A stretch of 64,000 bases of DNA from 20CM-2-55-15 sp964633285 (GCA_964633285.1 CAZWGA010000011.1:1-64000); one strand, 5' to 3'. Shown: positions 49,974-59,619, numbered from the stretch's first letter. The notes: generated from the sequence alone by a model not told the origin. Program-made: numbers and translations.

Positions 49974-50717
49974 CTACGAATTCAAGTCGTAGCCGATGGA
50001 TAGCACGCGATCGCGGTAAAGCGCGGAACAAAGACGCAAATGCGCGCTGGAATAGAAATTACGGTGATCCCCGATAATTCCTTTTCTCTGGTCGTAATTG
50101 GAATTGTCGCCTTCTCCCCGTTTTCTTCCTCCGCTCATGCTCTCAAATGAAAAATGCCGGACGGCGTCTTCGATCACCTGTTGAGGCGCTTCGACTTCGA
50201 GATACTGCAGAATTGCGCGCAGTGTATTTGCCGTGTCGCGCGACAGATCTTCGTATCGAACGAGATAATGCGGCCACTTCTGCCACGACGTGTAAAGACG
50301 GAGCCAGTTCCGGCAAATCAGCAGAAGGTTCATCATTTTGGATCTCGACAGATTCTGCGCCAGCCGGATCTTCCATGAACCGCCCTGGTTCTCCTGAAGC
50401 CGGCGCCTGTTCAAGTAAAACATTCCGACCGAAACGTCTCTTGGATCGCGAACGATCAGGATAATTTTTTCGGTAAGGTCGACCTTCGGAGCAGGATAGT
50501 TGTGCGTCTTGATGACAAGTGAATATCGTGTCGGTTCGCGTCCCGGAAGACGGCCGCACACGAGGCTCAATATGCGTTCGTCTCGCGTGAAGATCTGGCC
50601 GTCGAGTGCCATGTAGGGTTCGATATATGCGGCATTGAGAATGTAGCAGAGCATGTAACTGAGCCATCCCTGGCCGGATCGGCCGAGATCTGAAACCAGA
50701 ACGATGTCGGATCTCAA
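49974..50717 (-). CDS. PAPS-dependent sulfotransferase
   Basis: A 247-residue sulfotransferase. The 5'-phosphosulfate loop is RSGQGWLSYM (13-22), the 3'-phosphate motif is LIVRDPRDVSVGMFY, and the C-terminal KGIIGDHRNFYS matches the GxxGD element. It starts at TTG with an AGGAG site nine bases upstream. It is placed at the edge of the polysaccharide locus and divergent from it, so the acceptor may be a surface glycan or a small alcohol. Confidence 0.85.
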   Translation of the reverse strand: MRSDIVLVSDLGRSGQGWLSYMLCYILNAAYIEPYMALDGQIFTRDERILSLVCGRLPGREPTRYSLVIKTHNYPAPKVDLTEKIILIVRDPRDVSVGMFYLNRRRLQENQGGSWKIRLAQNLSRSKMMNLLLICRNWLRLYTSWQKWPHYLVRYEDLSRDTANTLRAILQYLEVEAPQQVIEDAVRHFSFESMSGGRKRGEGDNSNYDQRKGIIGDHRNFYSSAHLRLCSALYRDRVLSIGYDLNS

Positions 50718-50790
50718 TCGGTCAATCTCCTTATGTGGAGAAGCTTGATGATGCTCGTTCTGAGCGCTGCACCGCTTCTCATCGACGGCA

Positions 50791-50799
50791 TGCTAGCAT
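50791..50799 (+). promoter_or_regulatory. Extended -10 of the polysaccharide operon
   Basis: TGCTAGCAT (TGn plus TAGCAT) lies 15 bases before the flippase ATG. No Shine-Dalgarno sequence is present in the short predicted leader. It has the same TGC-TANNNT form as the thiSG box. Confidence 0.35.
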
Positions 50800-50814
50800 A
50801 AGGCCGAGTTTTCA

Positions 50815-52227
50815 ATGACGAGCCCTATTCGAAAACTGCCGAAGGCCGCCGCGATTTACGCTACCGGAGACTTTTTAATCCGCGCCGCTAATTTCTTCAT
50901 TCTTCCGCTCTTGACGCACTATCTATCGCGCCGCGAGTACGGCATTCTTGGAGGCGTCACTCCATTCACGATTTTTCTTGGTCTGGCGTTGCAGTTGAAT
51001 CTGAATGTCGCGCTCATGCGCTTTTACAGCGAGTTTGACGATGAGCAAAAACGCCGGCAGTTTACCGGGACGCTCATGCTCTTTACGATCCTATGGTCGC
51101 TGGCCATCACCATTCTGCTGAATGTTACCGGACCGCTGCTGCTGGACCACATCTATCGCGAAGTTCGATTCGAGCCGTATTTGAGAATCGGGACATGGAT
51201 CACGCTGTTCAACACGATGGGAATCCTGCCGCTCGCAATGCTGCAGATGCAGCAGCGCCCGGGTCTCCACCGTTTGTTCGCTCTCGGTACGTTTGCCGCG
51301 AATACCGGCTTCACGCTGTTCTTCGTTGTTTACGCGCGAATGGGAGCTTACGGGGCGCTGCTCGGTCAGCTTGCAGGCGGAGGAATTTCGGCGATCGCAT
51401 ACCTTGTCCTGATGCATACGCATGTGGAATGGACGCTCGTTCCCGGGTTTCTCAGGACGTGTCTCGGTTTCAGCTTGCCCTTGCTCGTGTATGCGCTTGT
51501 CGGATGGTTTATGGATTCCTCGAATCGAGTCTTTATCGAACGTTTCATCAGCCTCGATCAACTCGGGCTTTTCAATCTGGCGAGCCAGTTCGCGATGATT
51601 CTGGGATATCTGATCGCGGGAATCGGCCTGGCGTTCACGCCGCTGTTTTACGAGACCGTTAAATTGCCGGACGGCAGGGAGATCCTGGCGAGATTCGGCG
51701 TTCTCTATATTGCTGCTGCGTTGGGGTTGACACTCGTTGTTGCTTTGCTGGCCGGTCCGGCGATTCAGTTCCTTACCGAACCACGCTTTCACGATGCCTC
51801 GCGAATTGTGCCGATCCTTACGCTCACGCAGGCGCTGACGGCGTTCTGGCACCTGATCGTTCATCCGATCATGCTTAAGGAAAAAACAAAATGGTTGATG
51901 ATCGTCACAACGATCACAGCGGCCGTGAGCGTCGGTTTGAATTTCTGGCTGGTTCCCGCTTACGGTGTGATCGGCGCCGCCGCGACCGCGCTCTTCGGCA
52001 ATATTCTTTTGAACACGATCGTGTTTGTTTTGTCGAGGCGCATTTACTTCGTTCCGTATAACTACAGGCGCATGGCCGTTGCCGCCGTGCTTGCTCTTGG
52101 CCTGTATTTGCTCGCGTCCATTTCGCCTTCGCTTCCGATGCGTGTGATTCTTGCCGGAGTTTATCCGGCGCTGCTGCTCGGCTTCGGTGTTGTGAACAAA
52201 TCTCAGATTCGAAATCTAATCCGATGA
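50815..52227 (+). CDS. Polysaccharide flippase (Wzx-like, MOP superfamily)
   Basis: A 470-residue protein with about 12-14 membrane helices. It begins with IRKLPKAAAIYATGDFLIRAANFFILPLLTHYLSRREYG, in pieces a classic oligosaccharide flippase start, and has SLDQLGLFNLASQFA midway. It would flip lipid-linked oligosaccharide units across the inner membrane. It is first in an operon of transferase genes and overlaps the next gene by four bases. Confidence 0.9.
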   Translation: MTSPIRKLPKAAAIYATGDFLIRAANFFILPLLTHYLSRREYGILGGVTPFTIFLGLALQLNLNVALMRFYSEFDDEQKRRQFTGTLMLFTILWSLAITILLNVTGPLLLDHIYREVRFEPYLRIGTWITLFNTMGILPLAMLQMQQRPGLHRLFALGTFAANTGFTLFFVVYARMGAYGALLGQLAGGGISAIAYLVLMHTHVEWTLVPGFLRTCLGFSLPLLVYALVGWFMDSSNRVFIERFISLDQLGLFNLASQFAMILGYLIAGIGLAFTPLFYETVKLPDGREILARFGVLYIAAALGLTLVVALLAGPAIQFLTEPRFHDASRIVPILTLTQALTAFWHLIVHPIMLKEKTKWLMIVTTITAAVSVGLNFWLVPAYGVIGAAATALFGNILLNTIVFVLSRRIYFVPYNYRRMAVAAVLALGLYLLASISPSLPMRVILAGVYPALLLGFGVVNKSQIRNLIR

Positions 52228-53075
52228 ACTGGCCGCGCATCTCCATCGTCACTCCGTCCTTCAATCAGGGCCGCTTCATTGAAGAAACCATTCAATCGGT
52301 CCTGAATCAGGAGTATCCGAATCTCGAGTACATCATCATGGACGGCGGTTCCACGGACGAAACGCCTCAAATCATCTCGCGGTATGAGAATCGCATCGCG
52401 TACTGGTTTTCGGGAAGAGACCGGGGTCAGGCAGATGCGATCGGAAAAGGGTTCGAGAGAGCGACGGGCTCGATACTGGCTTACCTCAATTCCGACGACA
52501 TCTATCTTCCCGGAGCCCTGCACGCGGTTGCGAAGTCATTTGTGGAATCCAACGACGATGTCGTTTACGGCAACACGTACTGGATCGGCACGGATGGCCG
52601 GCGTCTCGGTGAACGGCGCCAGACGCCGTTTGCGGCCAATGGTTACATGTATGGCGGATTCGATCTTCAGCAGCCCGCGACATTCTGGACGCGGAGCATT
52701 TACGAAAAAGCCGGTGGTGTGGATGCGGCTTATTCGTTTGCGATGGACACGGATCTCTTCATGAGATTCGTGCAACAGGGCGCCCGGTTTCGGCACATCC
52801 GGCAATTCGTGGCAAGCTTCAGAATTCATCCCAGTTCGAAATCATCGACTGAAATCGCGAGGTGCGAATCGGAATTGGGAAAGCTCCGCAGCCGGTATCT
52901 TCGTTATCCGTTTCATTCGTTCGCCGCGCAATGCGCAAGAAACTACGCTCGGGCCAAAAGGACCTTATGGTATGTGCTTCAGGGCGATCTGGTCTGGCTG
53001 CTGCGGCGTATCCCCGACCGAATACGCTCGCGGAATTCAGAAGAGATCGTGGGCCCGAGATCGAAATGGATTTAA
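52224..53075 (+). CDS. Family 2 glycosyltransferase
   Basis: A GT-A fold enzyme of 283 residues. SIVTPSFNQGRFIEETIQSVLNQ, in pieces, and MDGGSTDET are the nucleotide-sugar site, LNSDDIYLPGAL contains the metal-binding D-D motif, and FAMDTDLFMRF is the acceptor-side motif. The donor sugar is unknown. It starts within the flippase stop (ATGA). Confidence 0.92.
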   Translation: MNWPRISIVTPSFNQGRFIEETIQSVLNQEYPNLEYIIMDGGSTDETPQIISRYENRIAYWFSGRDRGQADAIGKGFERATGSILAYLNSDDIYLPGALHAVAKSFVESNDDVVYGNTYWIGTDGRRLGERRQTPFAANGYMYGGFDLQQPATFWTRSIYEKAGGVDAAYSFAMDTDLFMRFVQQGARFRHIRQFVASFRIHPSSKSSTEIARCESELGKLRSRYLRYPFHSFAAQCARNYARAKRTLWYVLQGDLVWLLRRIPDRIRSRNSEEIVGPRSKWI

Positions 53076-53136
53076 GGAGCGGAATGTTCTTCCTTCTGTT
53101 TCAGGATGGGAATTCTGTTGGGCAGGCATCCAGGTC

Positions 53137-54285
53137 ATGAAAGCCAAGATCATTCACGTGATCACCAAACTGGAACTTGGGGGAGCCCAGAAAGTCACGC
53201 TGATGACTCTCGAGCGGCTGCCGCGCGATCGTTACGAACTTGCATTGGTGTCGAGTCCGGATGGCTTGCTGGTGGAGTGGGCCAACAACATTCCAGGTCT
53301 TTCGCGCTTCTGGATTCCTTCACTGATTCGTGAAGTCCGGCCGATTCAAGACGCCCGGGCGTTCTTCGCTCTCTGGCGTCTTTTCCGGCACGAGCGGCCT
53401 GATGCGGTTCACACGCACAGCGCTAAAGCGGGCATCATCGGGCGCTGGGCCGCGAGACTTGCCGGAGTACCTTTCATTTTTCACACGATGCACGGATTCG
53501 GGTTCAATGATTTTCAAACGCCTGCAGTTCGCCGATTCTATGTGTGGCTCGAACGATTGACGGCGAAGGTGACGACCCGCTTGTTTGTGGTTTCTTATGC
53601 CAATGCCGATAAAGGAGAGAAGTGCGGCATTTTTCGCCGCGGCGACTGGACGCTGTGCCGCGACGCGATTTCGGTCGATGAATTTATTCAGAATGGGCCG
53701 CGGCGCAATCGTTTGCGGGAATGGGGAATTCCAGACGACCGTGTTGTGGTGGGTATGGTGGCGTGCCTGAAACCACAGAAGTCGCCCGAAGATTTTGTGG
53801 AGGTTGCCGCGAAGGTTTTACAGAAAGCGCCCAATGCGCATTTTGTGATGGCTGGGGACGGGGAACTGCGTCAATCGGTTGAAGCTCGAGTTCGGGATCG
53901 TGGCATCGGTGAGCGCATCACGCTGCTGGGCTGGGTGAACGAGAGGGAAATGCCGGAAGTTTACCGCAATCTCGATATTGTCGTTCTGACGTCTTTGTGG
54001 GAAGGTTTACCGTGCGTTTTCTCGGAGGCAATGGCTGTGGAACTGCCGATCGTGGCGACTAACGTCGATGGGGCGCGCGAAGCCATCGTCGATAGCGACA
54101 ACGGTTTTCTTCACGAGCCACACGATATCGATGGAATGGCCCGCTCCGTGCTCAGGCTGATCGCCGACTCGCAGCTTCGAATGGAAATGGGCCGGCGGGG
54201 AAAGTCGCGCGTCATGGAATTCGATATCGGGACTTCAGTTTCGAATCTGGAAGCCGCGTACCGCGAGTGCTTGCAAAAAGTATGA
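53137..54285 (+). CDS. Family 4 glycosyltransferase
   Basis: A GT-B enzyme of 382 residues. ATG 53137 (KAKIIHVITKLELGGAQKVT) is chosen because family similarity starts there; the frame is open upstream. HTHSAKAGIIGRWAARLAG and TMHGFGFND are acceptor-domain motifs, and SLWEGLPCVFSEAMAVELPIV carries the E-x7-E donor motif. It is separated from the family 2 enzyme by 61 bases and overlaps the next gene by four. Confidence 0.92.
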   Translation: MKAKIIHVITKLELGGAQKVTLMTLERLPRDRYELALVSSPDGLLVEWANNIPGLSRFWIPSLIREVRPIQDARAFFALWRLFRHERPDAVHTHSAKAGIIGRWAARLAGVPFIFHTMHGFGFNDFQTPAVRRFYVWLERLTAKVTTRLFVVSYANADKGEKCGIFRRGDWTLCRDAISVDEFIQNGPRRNRLREWGIPDDRVVVGMVACLKPQKSPEDFVEVAAKVLQKAPNAHFVMAGDGELRQSVEARVRDRGIGERITLLGWVNEREMPEVYRNLDIVVLTSLWEGLPCVFSEAMAVELPIVATNVDGAREAIVDSDNGFLHEPHDIDGMARSVLRLIADSQLRMEMGRRGKSRVMEFDIGTSVSNLEAAYRECLQKV

Positions 54286-55277
54286 TCAGGTATGGCGTTG
54301 CATTCACATTAAGTTTCATTTTCTCCCTTTACTGGACACCGCTGATGCGAAAAGCGGCGCTTCAGCTCGGTATCATCGACCGTCCGGACGGCAACTTGAA
54401 AAAACACGACACGGCTGTTCCCTATTTTGGCGGTGTTGCGGTCTTCATCGGATTTCTTCTGACTGTCGGTGTTTTGACCGATTTCGATAAGGCGACACTC
54501 GGCCTTCTGCTTTCGGGAAGCATCGCCCTGATGGTCGGTCTCATCGATGACTTCGGTGTTTTGACGCCTGCGCAAAAACTTCTCGGCCAAACGCTGGCGG
54601 CGCTTGTGCTCGTAAAGTCGGGCACATACATCAAGCTCGATTTTCTTTCGTTTTATGTGGCTGCGCCTTTGACGGTCCTGTGGATTCTGACGGTATCGAA
54701 TGCAATGAACATCATCGACATCATGGATGGACTTGCGTCCGGTGTTGCCACAATTGCAGCGGTCGCCATTGCAGTCGCCAATATCATGGCCGGCCGTGAA
54801 TCCCAGGCATTTCTCGCGTTTGTTCTCGCCGGATCCGTTGCCGGATTTCTGAGACACAATTTCCATCCGGCGCGAATCTATCTTGGAGACGCGGGCAGCC
54901 TTTTTATCGGTTTTATGCTGGCGGCGCTTTCAATGAATGCCGGCTATACACGCATGAATCTCCTGGCGGTCGTCAGTCCCGTTTTGATTCTGGGCCTTCC
55001 TCTTTTCGATCTTGGGCTCGTGATGTTCATTCGCTGGCGATTGGGAATTCCGGTGATGAAGGGCAGTCCCGATCATTTCGCGTTGCGATTGAGACGCTGC
55101 AAGCTTTCGATTCGTGAAACCGCTGTTACAACGTACGTCGTGAGCGCGCTTCTTGCCGGCGTCGCTTTGCTGATGACACAGGTTCGCATTGAATGGGCTG
55201 TCGGCACTCTTGGCGGAACGATGTCGGTGGCCTGTTTGTCGGCCTATCTGCTGATGAAAGTGGATATGAGGCCGTGA
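54282..55277 (+). CDS. Undecaprenyl-phosphate sugar-1-phosphate transferase (WecA/TagO-like)
   Basis: A polyprenyl-phosphate HexNAc-1-phosphate transferase of the MraY superfamily, 331 residues, about 11 membrane helices. Conserved parts are RPDGNLKKHDTAVPYFGG, the aspartates in VGLIDDFGVLTPAQKL and NAMNIIDIMDGLA, and the cytoplasmic loop with HNFHPARIYLGDAGS and SPDHFALRL. It would load the first sugar of the repeat unit onto undecaprenyl phosphate. ATG 54282 overlaps the preceding TGA; an upstream TTG is less likely. Confidence 0.92.
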   Translation: MIRYGVAFTLSFIFSLYWTPLMRKAALQLGIIDRPDGNLKKHDTAVPYFGGVAVFIGFLLTVGVLTDFDKATLGLLLSGSIALMVGLIDDFGVLTPAQKLLGQTLAALVLVKSGTYIKLDFLSFYVAAPLTVLWILTVSNAMNIIDIMDGLASGVATIAAVAIAVANIMAGRESQAFLAFVLAGSVAGFLRHNFHPARIYLGDAGSLFIGFMLAALSMNAGYTRMNLLAVVSPVLILGLPLFDLGLVMFIRWRLGIPVMKGSPDHFALRLRRCKLSIRETAVTTYVVSALLAGVALLMTQVRIEWAVGTLGGTMSVACLSAYLLMKVDMRP

Positions 55278-56569
55278 AGAAGATTGTCATCATCGGAGGC
55301 GGACTCGCGGGCCTCAGCGCAGGCCACCATCTGCTCGAACACGATCCCGTCGTTTTCGAAAAAGAAGATGCCGTCGGCGGTCTCTGCCGGTCGTTCACGC
55401 AGGATGGATTTACATTCGACTGCACGGGGCATCTGATTCATCTCAAGAATCCATACACCCGGGATCTTGTCGCCCGAATACTTCCGGAAGCCTTCAACGC
55501 GCATGAAAGGCTGGCCGCCATTTATTCGAAAGCGACAACCACGCCGTATCCATTTCAGGCGAATACCTATGGTCTGCCTCCGGAAGTGGTGAAGGAATGC
55601 ATCGTCGGGTTTGTCGAAAGCATGCATGCCAATGGAAGCTCAGGCCCAAAGAATTTTTACGAATGGACGCTGCAGACGTTTGGCGCCGGCATCGCGAAAC
55701 ATTTCATGCTTCCTTACAATGAGAAATTCTGGAAACAGGATCTCAGATCGATCACGTCGGACTGGGTGAGTTGGTCGATTCCGAAACCCAAACTCGAAGA
55801 AGTTGTGAATGGCGCGCTCGGCATCACCAATAAAGGCATGGGATATAACCCGCGATTCATTTATCCCAGGGAAGGAGGCATCGATTGCCTGCCACAGGCT
55901 CTTGCGAAGCCGATTCGTAAAGTTTTCAGGAATGAGAATGTGGAATCGATCGATCCATGGAGAAGAGTTGTTTATCTCACAAGCGGGCGCGAGGAAACAT
56001 ACGACTTCCTGGTATCGACGCTGCCGATTCCACTGGTGTTCCGGATGCTGAAGGACACGCCGGACGGCATGCGCGGCAACGCGCAGAAGCTTCATGCAAT
56101 ATCCGTGCTCAACATCAACCTGGGTGTGGACCGGCCCGCGATTCACGATCAACACTGGCTCTACTTTCCAGAGGATGAGTTCATTTTTTCGCGTGTGGGC
56201 TTTCCGATGAATTTCTCGAAATCGGTTGCGCCCGAGGGAACCAGTTCGATGTACGTCGAAATCACGCACCGGCCGGATCAGAAACTCGACATCGAGGAGA
56301 TGACGGCAAAAGCGATCATCGGGCTGGAGAAATGCGGCATTCTGCGCAACGGCGATCGCATCCTCACGCGGCACGTCCTCGATATTCGTCATGCATACGT
56401 TGTATTCGACGAACACCGTCAGAAGTATCTGCAGGGCCTACTCGATTACCTGGAGTCCCTCCATATTTACTCGGTGGGCCGATACGGCAAATGGGACTAC
56501 TTCTCCATGGAGGATTCGATATTGAGCGGAAAAGACGCAGCGGACCGGATTAAAGAGGCGATCTCTTGA
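55274..56569 (+). CDS. FAD-dependent oxidoreductase, UDP-galactopyranose mutase-like
   Basis: A 431-residue flavoprotein starting at GTG 55274, which overlaps the previous TGA. The dinucleotide fold KKIVIIGGGLAGLSAGHHL, then VVFEKEDAVGGLCRSF, the motif GHLIHLKNP, and FMLPYNEKFWKQDL resemble UDP-galactopyranose mutase and protoporphyrinogen-oxidase-like sugar enzymes found in polysaccharide loci. It probably rearranges or oxidises a nucleotide sugar; the substrate is not defined by sequence. Confidence 0.85.
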   Translation: MKKIVIIGGGLAGLSAGHHLLEHDPVVFEKEDAVGGLCRSFTQDGFTFDCTGHLIHLKNPYTRDLVARILPEAFNAHERLAAIYSKATTTPYPFQANTYGLPPEVVKECIVGFVESMHANGSSGPKNFYEWTLQTFGAGIAKHFMLPYNEKFWKQDLRSITSDWVSWSIPKPKLEEVVNGALGITNKGMGYNPRFIYPREGGIDCLPQALAKPIRKVFRNENVESIDPWRRVVYLTSGREETYDFLVSTLPIPLVFRMLKDTPDGMRGNAQKLHAISVLNINLGVDRPAIHDQHWLYFPEDEFIFSRVGFPMNFSKSVAPEGTSSMYVEITHRPDQKLDIEEMTAKAIIGLEKCGILRNGDRILTRHVLDIRHAYVVFDEHRQKYLQGLLDYLESLHIYSVGRYGKWDYFSMEDSILSGKDAADRIKEAIS

Positions 56570-56577
56570 GGTTGATG

Positions 56578-56668
56578 AATTCTCCTCCACAGTCGAGGGG
56601 AAAGCCGAAGCGTAGCCGAAGCCAGGCTGGTGTTTCGCGCCACCCCGCCTCATCCGGGGAGGAGAATT
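56578..56668. repeat. Intergenic inverted repeat supplying an RBS and start codon
   Basis: AATTCTCCTCC (56578-56588) is the exact reverse complement of GGAGGAGAATT (56658-56668). The internal sequence contains GAAGCGTAGCCGAAGC and is itself partly repetitive. The right arm contains the GGAGG ribosome-binding site and the first two bases of the TTG start of the next gene. It looks like a dispersed element inserted within the operon. Confidence 0.65.
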
Positions 56669-57812
56669 GTCCCTAGACTCCAGTGGCTGGGATCTTGTCG
56701 TTTCATTCGGCGATCTGTCGCGTGCTTCCGGATACCGAACGCGAGTCCTTGGAGAACTTGAACACCTGGATCGAGCATCGGGGTTCGATCCGTTTCTTCT
56801 TCTCTTTGATCGAAGGCCAGCGGAATTCTCTCTTGAAGGTGTGCCCTTCAACGCCTTAAGGCGTTCTTCACCTCTCCGCTTCTATTCTGAAATTGCAAAA
56901 CTCTCGCGGCAAAAACCCATTCGTGTGGTCCATGCCCATAATCTGTATTCGGCCGCGCTGGCTTTGCCGGCGCGACGGAAATATGGATATCGTGTGATCC
57001 TCGATTATCACGGCCGCATTCCGGAGGAATACGTTTTTCTCGGGAAAGGCGGCAGGGTTTCACGGCGCTGCCTGGAAGCACTGGAGTCGTGGAGTGTGCG
57101 TCAGTCCGATCATGTCGTTGCGGTCTCGAACAAACTTGCGGAGTATCTCGCGGACCGGTATCCGGCGGCAAAGTCCAGGATCTCGGTGATCCCATGTGCC
57201 ACCGATTCCACGCTGTTTCGATGCGATGCAAGGCTTCGCGCCGATACCCGTGCCCGCCTTGGGCTAGACGGGAAATTCGTTTGCATTCATCTCGGAAGCT
57301 TTTTTGAGTGGTACGAACCGGAGCTTCTGGTCCGCGTGTTCCGCCAGATTCAGGACAGTTATGCAAACGCGCATCTGCTCTTTGTGACGCCGGAAACAGG
57401 GAAGGTTGGAGACTATGCCGCTTCGTATTGGCCCAAAGGGTCTTTCACAGTAACGAGTGCCGAACACGGCGATGTTCCCGGCCTGCTGAATGCGGCCGAT
57501 GTGGGCTTCCTTCTCCTGCGGGCTGCTCCCAATATTCGCACGTCGTCGCCGGTCAAGTTTGCCGAGTACTTGAATTGTGGGCTTCCCGTTGTGATCACAC
57601 CTGAGGTCGGGGATTTTTCCGGGATGGTATCTCGCGAAAGAGTCGGTATGGTCCTGGATTCCGGAGCACCGTTGGATATATCCCTGCTGCGAACTCCTCG
57701 CGAAGAACTGGCCGCGCGCTGTGTGGCGGCGGGCGCGTCATTGACATGGAGCGCTTCAATGGATACTTGGCGAAGCGTGCTGAATCACGCTTGTGTTAGT
57801 GTTGCGCGATGA
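56667..57812 (+). CDS. Family 4-type glycosyltransferase
   Basis: A 381-residue GT-B protein. The N-terminal domain has VVHAHNLYSAALALPARRKYG and ILDYHGRIPEE. The C-terminal domain has HLGSFFEWYEPELLVRVF and SSPVKFAEYLNCGLPVV, the donor-binding region with the essential glutamate. The TTG start at 56667 follows GGGGAGGAG closely. It overlaps the methyltransferase gene by four bases. Confidence 0.85.
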   Translation: MSLDSSGWDLVVSFGDLSRASGYRTRVLGELEHLDRASGFDPFLLLFDRRPAEFSLEGVPFNALRRSSPLRFYSEIAKLSRQKPIRVVHAHNLYSAALALPARRKYGYRVILDYHGRIPEEYVFLGKGGRVSRRCLEALESWSVRQSDHVVAVSNKLAEYLADRYPAAKSRISVIPCATDSTLFRCDARLRADTRARLGLDGKFVCIHLGSFFEWYEPELLVRVFRQIQDSYANAHLLFVTPETGKVGDYAASYWPKGSFTVTSAEHGDVPGLLNAADVGFLLLRAAPNIRTSSPVKFAEYLNCGLPVVITPEVGDFSGMVSRERVGMVLDSGAPLDISLLRTPREELAARCVAAGASLTWSASMDTWRSVLNHACVSVAR

Positions 57813-58639
57813 ATCCCAGGACGCTGGCAAAAGGTCTCATTCCTCCGGTTCTCGTGGATGCGTTGCGAAACGTTGTCGGTTCAAGAAGCGAGAGGATTTA
57901 TTTCACGGGAGACTACGGCAGTTGGGAAGAAGCGGAGCGCGCATCGACCGGGTACAACGCGCCCGTTATCCTCGAAAAGACCCGGGAAGCAATGCTGCGT
58001 GTAAAGAACGGACTGGCGCCTTTCGAGAGAGACTCCGTCTCGTTGAACACGATCGACTATCCATTTCCGCTGCTGGCGGGCCTGTTTCGAGCCGCAGCCG
58101 AGAATTCGAATGAATTGAGCGTTCTCGATTTCGGGGGTTCGCTGGGCACATCCTACTTTCAGTGCAGAAAGTTTCTCTCACCGCTGCGCCGCATTCGCTG
58201 GAACGTTGTCGAACAACCCGCTCATGTTGCAGCCGGCGCAAAAGAATTTGCAAATGATGAACTGCATTTTTACGAGAGCATCGAGAATTGCCTGAAGGCG
58301 GAGACACCCGATCTGTTTTTGCTGTCGAGCGTCGTGCAATACCTGCCGTCGCCGTATGAATTCGCAGGGGAGGTTGCCCGGCGGAATTTCAAATACATTA
58401 TTGTTGACCGCACACCTTTTTTGCGCGGCGGCCGCGACCGATTGACCGTGCAACACGTTCCGGCCTGGATCTATCCGGCGGTGTATCCGTGCTGGTTCCT
58501 GCTCGAAGAACGATTCCTTGCAGCATTCACCGGCAGCTACGATCAAATCGCCGAGTTCAAGGCCATGGATGCAACGCAGCCCGATGGCGGCGAAGCGGAC
58601 TACAAAGGATTCATCTTCAGGATCAAGGGAAACTCATGA
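57809..58639 (+). CDS. TIGR04325-type methyltransferase
   Basis: A 276-residue protein of the TIGR04325 group, putative SAM-dependent methyltransferases common in surface-glycan loci. SVLDFGGSLGTSYFQCRKFL is the SAM site, LLSSVVQYLPSPYEF the post-I motif, and IIVDRTPFLRGGRDRLTVQ a family hallmark. The N-terminal part FTGDYGSWEEAERASTGY is also typical. It may methylate a sugar. The start overlaps the previous stop (ATGA). Confidence 0.85.
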   Translation: MNPRTLAKGLIPPVLVDALRNVVGSRSERIYFTGDYGSWEEAERASTGYNAPVILEKTREAMLRVKNGLAPFERDSVSLNTIDYPFPLLAGLFRAAAENSNELSVLDFGGSLGTSYFQCRKFLSPLRRIRWNVVEQPAHVAAGAKEFANDELHFYESIENCLKAETPDLFLLSSVVQYLPSPYEFAGEVARRNFKYIIVDRTPFLRGGRDRLTVQHVPAWIYPAVYPCWFLLEERFLAAFTGSYDQIAEFKAMDATQPDGGEADYKGFIFRIKGNS

Positions 58640-59619
58640 ATGAAACCTTCCGTAACAAGCGAGTCCTGATCACCGGCGGCCTCGGATTCATCGGCTCTGC
58701 TCTGGCGCACCGGCTTGTCGAAATGGGAGCGGAAGTGATTCTCGTGGACAGCCTGGTTCCCGAGTATGGCGGCAATATGTTCAATATCACCGGAATCGAG
58801 GATAGAGTCCGCGTCAACATTTCGGATGTTCGCGACGAGTACAGCATCCAGCACCTCGTGCAAGGACAGGATTATTTGTTCAATCTTGCCGGGCAGACCA
58901 GTCATATGGATTCGATGAAAGATCCGTACACGGATCTTGAAATTAATTGCCGCGCCCAGCTTTCCATTCTCGAAGCGTGCCGCAAATGCAATCCGCAAAT
59001 CACGATTGTGTTTGCCAGCACACGCCAGCTCTACGGCCGGCCGGATTATCTTCCAGTCGACGAAAAGCATCTTGTCCGGCCCGCGGATGTCAACGGAGTA
59101 AACAAAATGGCCGGCGAGTGGTTTCACATTCTTTACAACAACGTTTACGGCATCAAAGGATGCGCGCTCCGGTTGACGAACACGATCGGTCCGCGGATGC
59201 GTGTAAAGGATGCGCGCCAGACGTTCCTTGGAATCTGGGTGCGTTTGATCCTGGAAGGGAAGCCGTTCGAAGTCTGGGGAGGCGATCAGCTTCGCGATTT
59301 CACGTTTGTCGAAGATGCGGTGGATGCATTCCTTCTCGCAGCAGCCAGCAAAGATGCCAACGGTCAGATTTTCAATCTCGGAGGCAATCAGGTGGTCAGC
59401 CTGCGTGCGTTGGCGGAATTGCTGGTCAAAGAAAACGGCGGCGGTGAATTCATTGTGCGCGACTATCCAGCCGACCGGAAACCCATCGATATCGGTGATT
59501 ATTATTCCGACTTCAGCCGAATCAAGTCGGTATTAGGCTGGACTCCAAAAGTCGGGCTGCCTGAAGCCCTGCGGCAGTCTCTCGACTATTACCGCATTCA
59601 TCTTGCGAACTATCTGTGA
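58636..59619 (+). CDS. NAD-dependent sugar epimerase/dehydratase
   Basis: An extended short-chain dehydrogenase/reductase of 327 residues from ATG 58636, overlapping the previous TGA. The NAD site is VLITGGLGFIGSALAHRL. FASTRQLYGRP and NGVNKMAGEWFH contribute catalytic residues, but the usual YxxxK is replaced by VNGVNKM, with Lys kept and Asn where Tyr is expected. RDFTFVEDAVDAFL is the sugar-binding end. A decarboxylase/epimerase acting on a UDP- or GDP-sugar is likely. Confidence 0.88.
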   Translation: MNETFRNKRVLITGGLGFIGSALAHRLVEMGAEVILVDSLVPEYGGNMFNITGIEDRVRVNISDVRDEYSIQHLVQGQDYLFNLAGQTSHMDSMKDPYTDLEINCRAQLSILEACRKCNPQITIVFASTRQLYGRPDYLPVDEKHLVRPADVNGVNKMAGEWFHILYNNVYGIKGCALRLTNTIGPRMRVKDARQTFLGIWVRLILEGKPFEVWGGDQLRDFTFVEDAVDAFLLAAASKDANGQIFNLGGNQVVSLRALAELLVKENGGGEFIVRDYPADRKPIDIGDYYSDFSRIKSVLGWTPKVGLPEALRQSLDYYRIHLANYL

